Shown: piece after piece, positions 9,017 to 15,872 of the stretch
How positions within the stretch are numbered: position 1 is the first letter of the stretch
Layout of the letters: every line of letters starts with the position of its first letter
Source of the DNA: a bacterium
GTDB lineage: Bacteria > UBP6 > UBA1177 > JAKLFG01
Reading direction: 5' to 3'
Assembly (NCBI GenBank): GCA_022711315.1
Contig: JAKLFG010000023.1
Span: 1-33,966, forward strand
DNA length: 33,966 nucleotides
Program-made: the position numbers and the translations under genes
Notes under the pieces: generated by a model
Databases searched by the model: none
Told to the model about the DNA's origin: nothing
The model's input: the letters and a program-made list of their open reading frames with translations, nothing else

Positions 9017-9054
9017 AGAAAGAAACGATCGACATCTCGGTATGAGACCCGGGT

Positions 9055-9441
9055 CTAGCGCTTGCTGAACTGGAAGCGGGCGCGGGCGCTCTTGAGGCCG
9101 TATTTTTTGCGCTCTTTCTTCCGCGCGTCGCGGCGGATGAAACCCTCTTTCTTGAGCGGGGGTCGCAGTTCCTTGTTGAAATCGCACAAGGCGCGGCTGA
9201 TGCCGTGGCGGACCGCCTCGACCTGAGCCACCACGCCGCCGCCGGTCACCGTGACGAACACATTGAACCGTTTCTCGGTGCCGGTCACCTTGAAGGGGGC
9301 GAACAGTTTGCCGACATTCGTATCGGTGTAGAAGTATTCCTTCGGGTCCTTGCCGTTCACCGTCACCTCGCCGTTGCCGGGACGCAGGAATACCCGCGCT
9401 ATCGCCGTTTTCCGCTTACCGGTCGCGTACCACTGTTCCAT
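9055..9441 (-). CDS. rpsI: 30S ribosomal protein S9 (uS9)
   Basis: A 128-residue small-subunit protein with the diagnostic ATGKRKTAIARVFLRPG start, GGGVVAQVEAVRHGISRAL in the middle and the basic tail ending QFSKR, which reaches into the P site and contacts tRNA. Length is normal. It follows rplM by 22 bases, the classical L13-S9 operon order, and is followed by an intrinsic terminator. Confidence 0.98.
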   Translation of the reverse strand: MEQWYATGKRKTAIARVFLRPGNGEVTVNGKDPKEYFYTDTNVGKLFAPFKVTGTEKRFNVFVTVTGGGVVAQVEAVRHGISRALCDFNKELRPPLKKEGFIRRDARKKERKKYGLKSARARFQFSKR

Positions 9442-9463
9442 CGTATATCGCTCCTGACCTAGG

Positions 9464-9895
9464 TTATAACTCTATCTTCACCGGCGACTGCGCCTGATGC
9501 GGATGCTCCGTCCCGGCGTACACCTTGAGTTTCTTGATGACGGCGCGCCCCAGTTTGTTCTTCGGGAGCATCCCCTTCACCGCGTGAGTGACGATAAAAT
9601 CGGGGCGGCGGGTGACCATCTCCTTGGCGGCGTGCGCCTTCATGCCGCTCTGGTACCCCGAGTAACTGTAATAAAGTTTGTCGTTCCACTTGGCGCCGGT
9701 CAGGACCACCTTGTCGGCGTTGGTGACGATCACATAATCGCCGCAGTCGACATGAGGGGTAAAGAAGGGCTTATCCTTGCCGCGCAGGATGGTGGCGATA
9801 CGGGTGGCGAGCCGGCCGAGCGTTTTGCCCGCGGCGTCGATCTCGAACCACTTGTGTTGCGCGTCCTCTTTTCTGAGGCTCCGGGTAATGTTCAT
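9464..9895 (-). CDS. rplM: 50S ribosomal protein L13 (uL13)
   Basis: An early-assembling large-subunit protein of 143 residues, the normal length. Recognisable segments are KWFEIDAAGKTLGRLAT, DCGDYVIVTNADKV, YYSYSGYQSG and the conserved GMLPKNKLGRA, ending AGTEHPHQAQSP. It is the first gene of the L13-S9 operon. A near-consensus promoter (TTGACA, TATCAT) lies 42 bases upstream of its ATG. Confidence 0.98.
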   Translation of the reverse strand: MNITRSLRKEDAQHKWFEIDAAGKTLGRLATRIATILRGKDKPFFTPHVDCGDYVIVTNADKVVLTGAKWNDKLYYSYSGYQSGMKAHAAKEMVTRRPDFIVTHAVKGMLPKNKLGRAVIKKLKVYAGTEHPHQAQSPVKIEL

Positions 9896-9936
9896 GGCGC
9901 ACCTTTCAAATCAAAGTTACCGAAAAAACGCAGGCG

Positions 9937-9964
9937 ATGATACCGGCGGGGCCGTCGTTGTCAA
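9937..9964 (-). promoter_or_regulatory. sigma70-type promoter of the rplM-rpsI operon
   Basis: On the minus strand, TTGACA (9964-9959) and TATCAT (9942-9937) are separated by 16 bases. It lies directly after a T run that could end the upstream gene. Confidence 0.75.
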
Positions 9965-9965
9965 G

Positions 9966-9994
9966 AAAAAAATCTGCCGCTGTCGCGAACGGGC
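9966..9994 (-). terminator. possible weak intrinsic terminator of the arylsulfotransferase-like gene
   Basis: On the minus strand a short imperfect stem (GCCCGTT / AGCGGC with one bulge) is followed by A then seven T. The stem is weak; the T run is the main support. Confidence 0.4.
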
Positions 9995-9999
9995 CGTTA

Positions 10000-11910
10000 T
10001 TACGGGGCCGTAAGACCTTCCGGCAGGGTGAAGTTCGCATACGGATCGACCCGTTCGGCGCGATAGACGCTGAAGGGGGCGTTCGGATAATCCTCTGAAA
10101 TGACCCGTTCGATGAGGAGCGAGTGTATCTCGTCGCCGGTATCGGCGTCGACCTGCGTGATGTAGGCGCCGATCGGCCCGTCGCCGTACTGGGTCATGAT
10201 GATGGGGGGGTAGAACGCGCTCCCGAGGGCGCCAGAGGTGATGAGGATCGAGCCGTCGGGCAGTACATCCACATCGCTCACCGCCGCGCTGAACCGGTGC
10301 CACATCGGGTCGTGGGCGAGGACATATTCGGCCGACTGCTCGACCGTCCCGCCGTAGCCGTCCCCGTCGGGGGTTATCCGGTAGGCGACCGCACGGCTGA
10401 AGGTGTCTTGATTTATGATGGTGAAGTTGCGCGAAAGGCCGTTGTCGAACAGCATCAGCGTGCCGTCGGCCGTCAGGAGCGGGGCGTGCGGCCGGAAAGG
10501 CCATCGGAAATCGGCGCCGTCGGCAAAGCCGCGGAGGACCGATTCGTCGGTGATCGGATCGCCTGCGCCGTCGAGCGGCGTCAGCAGGAACTCGCCGTAA
10601 CTGAAATCGAAAGGATAGGTCCCCGCCGCCGGTTCGCCGCCGCACGGCATCCGTTCATCGGTGTAGTTCTCGCCGGTGTAGTCGCCGATCCAGGTCATCT
10701 GGTTGTCCGGGTCGTAGTTGGCCATGAAGCTGTCGCTCACCCCGTCGCTGTTCGCGTCGTCGATGTAGCGGGTCAGATGGGGCGCGAGGAACCATTTAAT
10801 CGTCCCGTCCGCCGCTATCTTCGCGATGCCGGAGCGCTGTGAGGAAACGATGAGCCCGCCGTCGCTCGGGTCATGGACGACGCCGTTCAGGTGAACCGGA
10901 TCGTTGGTGACGCCGTAGGTCTCGGTGCTGGTGGGCGGGATGTCGCGGTAGAGGTCGGCCACATCGGGGAATACCGGGCGCAGGTCCCATTCTTTCTCTA
11001 CCGTCCCGGCGACCGTGTCGACCTCTATCACATATTCCTCGACATATTCGTTGGTGGTCGGGTCGGCGGTCAGGATGAGATGACCGTTCGGCAGTTTGAT
11101 GACATCGTGGTGTATCCAGAGGAACCCGAGTTCACCGAGGTCGAGCGAGCCGACGGTCCTCCCCATGAAGTCGTGCCACCAGAGCACCCCCGCCTCGGTC
11201 CCCCAGTCGCTCCCGTAGATGTAGCCGTCGATGATCTCTATCGCGGCGATCTTCTTGTAGGTGAGGTCGGAATACCAACGGATATGCCCTTTTTTGTCGA
11301 ACATGATGCTCACGAATTCGGGGATGACGCCCGGGACCGTCTCGACCCCGCCGTTCTCCTCCGGTTCCTCTTCGGAGGCCCGGGTGAGGTAGTAGACGAT
11401 GAAGGTGAAGGCGTCGCCGGCGTAGGTGCCGACGGGAGTTGCGGTCGGGAAGTCCTCCGGGGCCGGCGCGGTGGTCAGCGTGAACTCTCGGGTGCCACGG
11501 GTCGTACCCTCGCCGTCGAATACGGTTATCGTGACTACATTCGCGCAGTCGGCATAGAGACCCATCACCGGGATCGGTATCGTCGCGCCGCCGGTGAAGG
11601 CGAACTCCTTTTCGTAGGGATCGGTCCCTTCCAGAGCGGGACATTCGATCCGCAGGGCGAGCGCTCCCGGGATGTCGGGGGTGAAGGGTATCTCGGCGGT
11701 GAGCGGCGCCTGCCCCGAGGGGTTGAGTACCGGTTCTCCGAAAAGCGTCGCGAGGGGATCGACGACCTCGTCGTCGTCGGGGAGGAGCGCATCGCCATCG
11801 GTCGCGGCGTCGGTCGCCGCATCGGCGTCGCCGGGGGCGTTAGCGCCGTTATCGCAGGCGGCGAACAGCGAGAGGAACAGGGCGCAGACCATAAGAACGG
11901 GCCGTGTCAT
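10000..11910 (-). CDS. arylsulfotransferase-family (ASST-like) lipoprotein
   Basis: A 636-residue protein starting at the ATG at 11910, which has a clear GGAGGT; the longer open frame has no start signals. The signal peptide ends in a lipobox (SLFAAC, lipid Cys19), followed by an Asp/Ala-rich linker. The rest resembles the periplasmic arylsulfate sulfotransferase family (PF05935), a six-bladed propeller that moves sulfate between phenols through a histidine. Candidate active-site histidines are H267/H268 in WIHHDVIKLPNGH, H340 in DPVHLNGVVHDP and H475 in RPHAPLL, each in the context typical of the family. The segment SSQRSGIAKI replaces the usual SSR pattern. The lipid anchor and linker suggest it faces outward from a membrane. 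The substrate cannot be read from sequence, and a non-catalytic propeller role is possible. Confidence 0.8.
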   Translation of the reverse strand: MTRPVLMVCALFLSLFAACDNGANAPGDADAATDAATDGDALLPDDDEVVDPLATLFGEPVLNPSGQAPLTAEIPFTPDIPGALALRIECPALEGTDPYEKEFAFTGGATIPIPVMGLYADCANVVTITVFDGEGTTRGTREFTLTTAPAPEDFPTATPVGTYAGDAFTFIVYYLTRASEEEPEENGGVETVPGVIPEFVSIMFDKKGHIRWYSDLTYKKIAAIEIIDGYIYGSDWGTEAGVLWWHDFMGRTVGSLDLGELGFLWIHHDVIKLPNGHLILTADPTTNEYVEEYVIEVDTVAGTVEKEWDLRPVFPDVADLYRDIPPTSTETYGVTNDPVHLNGVVHDPSDGGLIVSSQRSGIAKIAADGTIKWFLAPHLTRYIDDANSDGVSDSFMANYDPDNQMTWIGDYTGENYTDERMPCGGEPAAGTYPFDFSYGEFLLTPLDGAGDPITDESVLRGFADGADFRWPFRPHAPLLTADGTLMLFDNGLSRNFTIINQDTFSRAVAYRITPDGDGYGGTVEQSAEYVLAHDPMWHRFSAAVSDVDVLPDGSILITSGALGSAFYPPIIMTQYGDGPIGAYITQVDADTGDEIHSLLIERVISEDYPNAPFSVYRAERVDPYANFTLPEGLTAP

Positions 11911-11942
11911 GACGGGACCTCCTGAAAGTCGTACCGTCGGGG

Positions 11943-11970
11943 ATAGTAGCACGCTCCGGTCTGAAATCAA
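11943..11970 (-). promoter_or_regulatory. sigma70-type promoter for the ASST-like gene
   Basis: On the minus strand, TTGATT (11970-11965) and TACTAT (11948-11943) lie 16 bases apart, about 33 bases upstream of the ATG. It is divergent from the smpB promoter. Confidence 0.6.
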
Positions 11971-11988
11971 TATAGTGGGGGAAGAAAC

Positions 11989-12016
11989 TTCACGAACGGT
12001 CGCTTCCGTGTATAAT
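11989..12016 (+). promoter_or_regulatory. sigma70-type promoter for smpB-yraN-rsmI
   Basis: A perfect -10 box TATAAT (12011-12016) has a weak -35 (TTCACG, 11989-11994) 16 bases upstream. The ATG follows about 22 bases later, so the leader is very short. Confidence 0.65.
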
Positions 12017-12037
12017 CGGTCCGGCACGGAGGAGACG

Positions 12038-12496
12038 ATGGCCGAACGGAAGACCATAGCGCGCAACAAAAAGGCGTGGCACGAATACGAGATACTCGAG
12101 AAGTTCGAGGCGGGACTGGCGCTCACCGGCACCGAGATAAAATCGATACGCGACGGCAATGTCGCCTTCCGCGATTCCTATGTGGAGATAAAGAACGGCG
12201 AAGCGATCCTGACCGGGTTCCACATCGCGCCCTATATCTGCGGCAACCGGTGGAACCACGCCGAGGACCGGCCGCGGACCCTGCTCCTGCACAAACGGGA
12301 GATACTCAAATGGTCCCAGAAGGTGAAGGAGCGCGGGTTCACCGTCATCCCGCTCGAACTGTACCTCGATGAGCACGGCCGCGCCAAGATGCAGGTGGCG
12401 CTCGTGCGGGGCAAGGCGCTCCACGACAAGCGCGACACCCTGCGGAAAAAGGAGATGAAACGGGAACTCGACCGGGTGCGGAGCGGCGAGCGATGA
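12038..12496 (+). CDS. smpB: SsrA-binding protein SmpB
   Basis: Binds tmRNA and brings it to stalled ribosomes for trans-translation. The 152 residues are the usual length. Typical segments are ARNKKAWHEYEI, GLALTGTEIKSIR, DSYVEIKNGEA, HIAPYICGNRWNH, ERGFTVIPLELYL and the basic tail with KALHDKRDTLRKKE, which enters the mRNA channel. The start at 12038 follows GGAGGAG and a TATAAT promoter. It is the first of three genes; its stop overlaps the yraN start as ATGA. The tmRNA gene itself was not found in the window. Confidence 0.97.
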   Translation: MAERKTIARNKKAWHEYEILEKFEAGLALTGTEIKSIRDGNVAFRDSYVEIKNGEAILTGFHIAPYICGNRWNHAEDRPRTLLLHKREILKWSQKVKERGFTVIPLELYLDEHGRAKMQVALVRGKALHDKRDTLRKKEMKRELDRVRSGER

Positions 12497-12888
12497 CGAC
12501 GCCCGAACGGAACACCCGCCAGCGCGGCGCCGAGGCCGAGGCATTCGTCGCGAAGCACCTCGAAAAAGAGGGCTTCACGATAGCCGACCGCAACTTCACG
12601 GTGCGCGGCGGCGAACTCGACATCGTGGCGCGGAAGGGGGACCTGCTCCTCTTCGTCGAGGTCCGGTCGTGGAAAAAGCGGTTCTGGGAGGGCGGCACCC
12701 CCGCCGAGACGATACACCCGCAGAAGATACGGCATATCGTGAAGACCGCGCTCTACTGGGCGCAGACCCACGGCGTACGGCTCCAACGGACCCGCATCCG
12801 GTTCGATGTCGCGGCGCTCGTCGGCGAGAACGGACGGTTCGATATGGATTACCTCGAGGACGCCTTCCCGGCGGCGGGACTGCGATGA
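12493..12888 (+). CDS. yraN: YraN/UPF0102 family nuclease-like protein
   Basis: A 131-residue protein of the UPF0102 family, which has a restriction-endonuclease-like fold. It shows the family order: RQRGAEAEAFVAKHLEKEGF, RNFTVRGGELDIVARKGDLL, then LFVEVRSW and the late HPQKIRHIVKTA. The Glu-Asp pair and ExK-like FVEVR match the nuclease core, with Arg in place of the more common Lys. The cellular role of the family is poorly defined; location among RNA and translation genes is common. It overlaps smpB and rsmI by ATGA on both sides. Confidence 0.93.
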   Translation: MTTPERNTRQRGAEAEAFVAKHLEKEGFTIADRNFTVRGGELDIVARKGDLLLFVEVRSWKKRFWEGGTPAETIHPQKIRHIVKTALYWAQTHGVRLQRTRIRFDVAALVGENGRFDMDYLEDAFPAAGLR

Positions 12889-13682
12889 GCGGCACCCTCT
12901 ACATCGTCGCGACCCCCATCGGCAACCTCGGCGACCTTTCGGAGCGGGCCCGCGCGGTGCTCGCCTCGTGCGATCTCATACTCGCCGAGGACACCCGGCA
13001 GACGGCGAAACTCTGCGTGCGGCACGGCATCTCGACGCAGGTCGAGTCGTATCACAAGTTCAGCGAAAAGGGGAAACTGTCGCACTATCTGACGCTCCTC
13101 ACCGACGGGAAAAGACTCGCGCTCGTCTCCGACGCCGGGACCCCCGCCGTCAGCGATCCGGGTAAATACCTCGTTGCTGCGGCGCTCGAACGGGGCCTGT
13201 GCGTATCGCCCCTGCCCGGCCCGTCGGCCGCCGCCGCCGCCTTCTCGGCGTCGGGGATGCGGGCCGACCGGTTCCTTTTCGGCGGCTTCCTGCCGGCCAA
13301 GGGGGCCGAACGGACGCGCGACCTCGAGGCACTCCTCGCGGGCGGACTGCCGGTGGTCCTGTATGAATCGCCCAACCGCATCGCCGACCTGCTCACGCTC
13401 CTTCAGCCGCGCTGCGACCGCATCGTCGTCTGCCGCGAACTGACCAAGGAATTCGAGGAGATATTCATCTATGCCGGCGGCCCGGTCCGGGAACAGGGCG
13501 AATTCACCGTGGTCGCTCAGCCGCGCATCCTGCCGCCGCGCACTTCTCCGCCCGACGACGCCGACCGCGACCGCATCCTCGATGCGCTCTCGGTCAAGGA
13601 CGCGCTGGCGCTCCTGACCCGCATGTGCCCGGATATCGCCCCCAACCGCCTCAAGGAATGGCTCTACGCCCGCCGCCGCTAA
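12885..13682 (+). CDS. rsmI: 16S rRNA 2'-O-methyltransferase RsmI
   Basis: SAM-dependent methyltransferase of the tetrapyrrole-methylase fold that modifies C1402 of 16S rRNA in the decoding centre. The 265 residues contain the family landmarks LYIVATPIGNLGD at the start, ILAEDTRQTAKL, the SDAGTPAVSDPG loop, PLPGPSAAAAAFSASG, and FGGFLPAKGAER. The C-terminal tail is short but carries the usual helical part with LTRMCPDIAPNRLKEWLY. The start at 12885 overlaps the yraN stop as ATGA, so all three genes of the operon are translationally linked. Confidence 0.96.
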   Translation: MSGTLYIVATPIGNLGDLSERARAVLASCDLILAEDTRQTAKLCVRHGISTQVESYHKFSEKGKLSHYLTLLTDGKRLALVSDAGTPAVSDPGKYLVAAALERGLCVSPLPGPSAAAAAFSASGMRADRFLFGGFLPAKGAERTRDLEALLAGGLPVVLYESPNRIADLLTLLQPRCDRIVVCRELTKEFEEIFIYAGGPVREQGEFTVVAQPRILPPRTSPPDDADRDRILDALSVKDALALLTRMCPDIAPNRLKEWLYARRR

Positions 13683-13755
13683 TTTCCTTGCAAACCTTTT
13701 TATTGTATGGTAGGAAGATAGAACTTTACGGTTTTTGGTGACGGTACGATCGTTC

Positions 13756-14223
13756 ATGCGCCAACGCCTTGAGGCTTTCTGCCGGGATAACCCCGGCGCC
13801 CGGAAGATCGCCCACGCGCTCAGCGCCGCCGCCGCGGTGCGGCTCCGCGTCCTCCCCGATACCGATGTCGCGTTCCGCAAGGCGGGAGAGGTGTTCGCGC
13901 TGACCGATGCCGCGTCCTGCGGGGCCCTCGAGTACGACATGGAGGTGACGCTCCCCGCCGCGATGCTGGAGGATTTCCTCGCCGCCGATCCGCAGACGGC
14001 CGACGCGATCATCCTCTTTTTCGCCGAGAACTACTATCAGGAAAAGTACCGCGACCATATCGACCTGAGGATACTGTCGGGGGTGTTCCGGCTCACGATG
14101 AAGGGCTATCTCGGGCTCATACCGCTCGGCGGCCCGGCGCTCATGAGCATACTCCGCGCGAAAGGCTTCGGCTCGATCGGTTCGATAACGGCGGCGCTGA
14201 AGGGTATAGGGAAGAAAGGATAA
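13756..14223 (+). CDS. unknown protein, weakly SCP2-like
   Basis: A 155-residue protein that I do not recognise with confidence. It has no signal peptide or membrane segment. The centre (FALTDAASCGALEYDMEVTL, then AAMLEDFLAADPQTADAII) and the later GVFRLTMKGYLGLIPLGG faintly recall the sterol-carrier SCP2-like fold, in which a small beta sheet and helices make a hydrophobic pocket; this is only a pattern impression. The start is uncertain: the ATG at 13756 lacks a good ribosome binding site, and TTG at 13735 or GTG at 13738 would extend it by up to seven residues. It precedes the FrzS-like gene by 19 bases on the same strand, so it is probably in that operon. Confidence 0.72.
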   Translation: MRQRLEAFCRDNPGARKIAHALSAAAAVRLRVLPDTDVAFRKAGEVFALTDAASCGALEYDMEVTLPAAMLEDFLAADPQTADAIILFFAENYYQEKYRDHIDLRILSGVFRLTMKGYLGLIPLGGPALMSILRAKGFGSIGSITAALKGIGKKG

Positions 14224-14242
14224 CGAACGCGGAGAGGATGCC

Positions 14243-15868
14243 ATGACCACTAAGACCGTGCTGATCTACGAGTACGACAACAAACACGCCAAGTCGCTCA
14301 GAAAGGCGTTCGAGCAGTTCGACCTCACCGTACGGACGGCCCGGTCGGAGGATGATATGCAGGAGTTCCTCGGGACCGGGGCGATAGACCTGTTCGTCAT
14401 CCGGGCCGAGAACCCGAGCATCAGCGGTCTGCTCCTGTGCAAGAAGATACGGGAGATATCGGAATACCGCTCCACGCCGATACTCGTCCTCTCAAGCGAG
14501 GCGACCGAGCAGACCTTTGAGAAGCACCGCGCACTCGACTTCGCGGCCGATCACTACATGTCGCTCCCGCAAGACGCCGAATCGATACTCGCGGCGGCCC
14601 ACATGCTCATGCCGTTCCTCGACGGCGCGGAAGAGGCGGTCGAAGAGGTCCCGGCGGCGGCGCCGGTCGCCGACGGGCAGGCCGCGATGTTGCAGGAAGA
14701 GGTGAAGAAACTGCGCAGCGAACTCCAGCGGCGCGACGCCGAACTCAAGGAGGCATCGTCGCAGGAGGCCGCGCTGAAGAAACTCCGCGAGGAGAACGAG
14801 AGACTCGCCGCCGAGGCGGGCGAACTCAAGGAGGCGATAGCCCAGAAGGCGGCGCAGGCGAAGGAACTCGAGAAGGCGGTGTCGCAGGGTGCCGATCTCG
14901 CGGCCGAGTTCGACAAGGCGGCGGGACAGATAACGGCGCTCCAGACCGAGGTGAAACGGCTCGAGGTCGAACTGTCGGCCGAGCGCGAAAAGTCGCAGGC
15001 GATGAACGAGGACAAGACCGAGGTGTCCCGGTCGCTCGAACAACTCAAAGCGCAACTGAAGGAGGAATCGGACCGCGCCATGAAGGGGGCGTCGGTCGAA
15101 GCGGAGGAACTCAAGAAGAAGTACGACGAGGCCAAGGACGAACTCGGCGACCTCAGGATAGTCAACAAGGAGATGAAGGACAAGGTCAAGGCGTCGGAGA
15201 AGGATATGGAGAAGATGAAGGCCGAACACGAGGCCTTCACCGCGGAGAAGGATGCGCTCCTCAAGAAGGCGAAGGAAGCCGAAGAGGCGGTCGTCGAGCA
15301 GGCGCGGACGCTCAAGGAGGAGTTCGAGCAGAAGGAGAAGAGCGCGCAGGCCGAATCGAAGCGGCTTCTCGACGAACTGCAGGCGAGTTACGAGGAGAAA
15401 CTGAAGCCGATAAGCGACGAACTCAAGGTCAAAAGCGAAAAACTGGAACTGCTGCAGGCCGAGAAGGAGAGCATAGAGATAGATCTCGCCACCTCCCGTT
15501 ACAAGGCGACGCAGGCCGAGAAACAGTGCGGGGAATCGAAGACGCGGCTCGAGGCGGCCGAAAAGGAACTGAACGAACTGCGCGAAACGGTCCTGCAGTT
15601 CTCGTCGCTCAGCGACGACCGCGACGCTGCCCTGAGGGACAAGGAGGCCGCGCTCGCCGAAGCGGCCGCTCTCACGGCCCGCATCGAGGCGCTGGAGGCC
15701 GAAAAAGGGGCGGTGGAAAAGAAGGCCGCCGAGTTGGCGGCGGAGGTGGACCGGATCGCCGAACTCGAAAAGACGATAGCGGCGAAGGATGCCGACATCG
15801 CCGCGGCCAAGGAAGAGGCGACGCGCCTTGCCGAGATCATCGAGTCGGTGCGGAAGGCCGTTTCGTAA
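14243..15868 (+). CDS. FrzS-like pseudo-receiver/coiled-coil protein
   Basis: A 541-residue protein. Residues about 1-125 form a response-regulator receiver fold (VLIYEYDNKHAKSLRKAF; DLFVIRAENPSISG; TPILVLSSEA; DHYMSLPQD). The phospho-acceptor aspartate position holds Arg54 and the conserved late lysine (KP) reads LP, so phosphorylation is not expected. A linker rich in Ala, Glu and Val (about 128-145) leads into about 390 residues of almost unbroken coiled coil rich in Glu, Lys, Ala and Leu. This architecture matches Myxococcus FrzS, a polar protein that controls type IV pilus motility, and the receiver pattern (LLLCKKIREISEYRSTPILV) fits FrzS as I remember it. It has a GGAGAGG binding site and stops 4 bases before the PilB/GspE-type gene. 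A generic scaffold role is the alternative. Confidence 0.88.
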   Translation: MTTKTVLIYEYDNKHAKSLRKAFEQFDLTVRTARSEDDMQEFLGTGAIDLFVIRAENPSISGLLLCKKIREISEYRSTPILVLSSEATEQTFEKHRALDFAADHYMSLPQDAESILAAAHMLMPFLDGAEEAVEEVPAAAPVADGQAAMLQEEVKKLRSELQRRDAELKEASSQEAALKKLREENERLAAEAGELKEAIAQKAAQAKELEKAVSQGADLAAEFDKAAGQITALQTEVKRLEVELSAEREKSQAMNEDKTEVSRSLEQLKAQLKEESDRAMKGASVEAEELKKKYDEAKDELGDLRIVNKEMKDKVKASEKDMEKMKAEHEAFTAEKDALLKKAKEAEEAVVEQARTLKEEFEQKEKSAQAESKRLLDELQASYEEKLKPISDELKVKSEKLELLQAEKESIEIDLATSRYKATQAEKQCGESKTRLEAAEKELNELRETVLQFSSLSDDRDAALRDKEAALAEAAALTARIEALEAEKGAVEKKAAELAAEVDRIAELEKTIAAKDADIAAAKEEATRLAEIIESVRKAVS

Positions 15869-15872
15869 CGAT

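Noticed and set aside
8961-9054. SAM riboswitch upstream of metK
   Set aside because: The leader is only 94 bases, and I could not build any known SAM aptamer core; only a simple terminator stem is visible.
9045-9056. A 12-base perfect palindrome AGACCCGGGTCT at the rpsI stop
   Set aside because: It has no loop and sits on a stop codon; a single occurrence could be chance, and no matching site was noticed elsewhere.
11911-12159. Upstream extension of the arylsulfotransferase-like frame
   Set aside because: It crosses the smpB promoter and start, lacks a ribosome binding site, and would bury the lipoprotein signal peptide.
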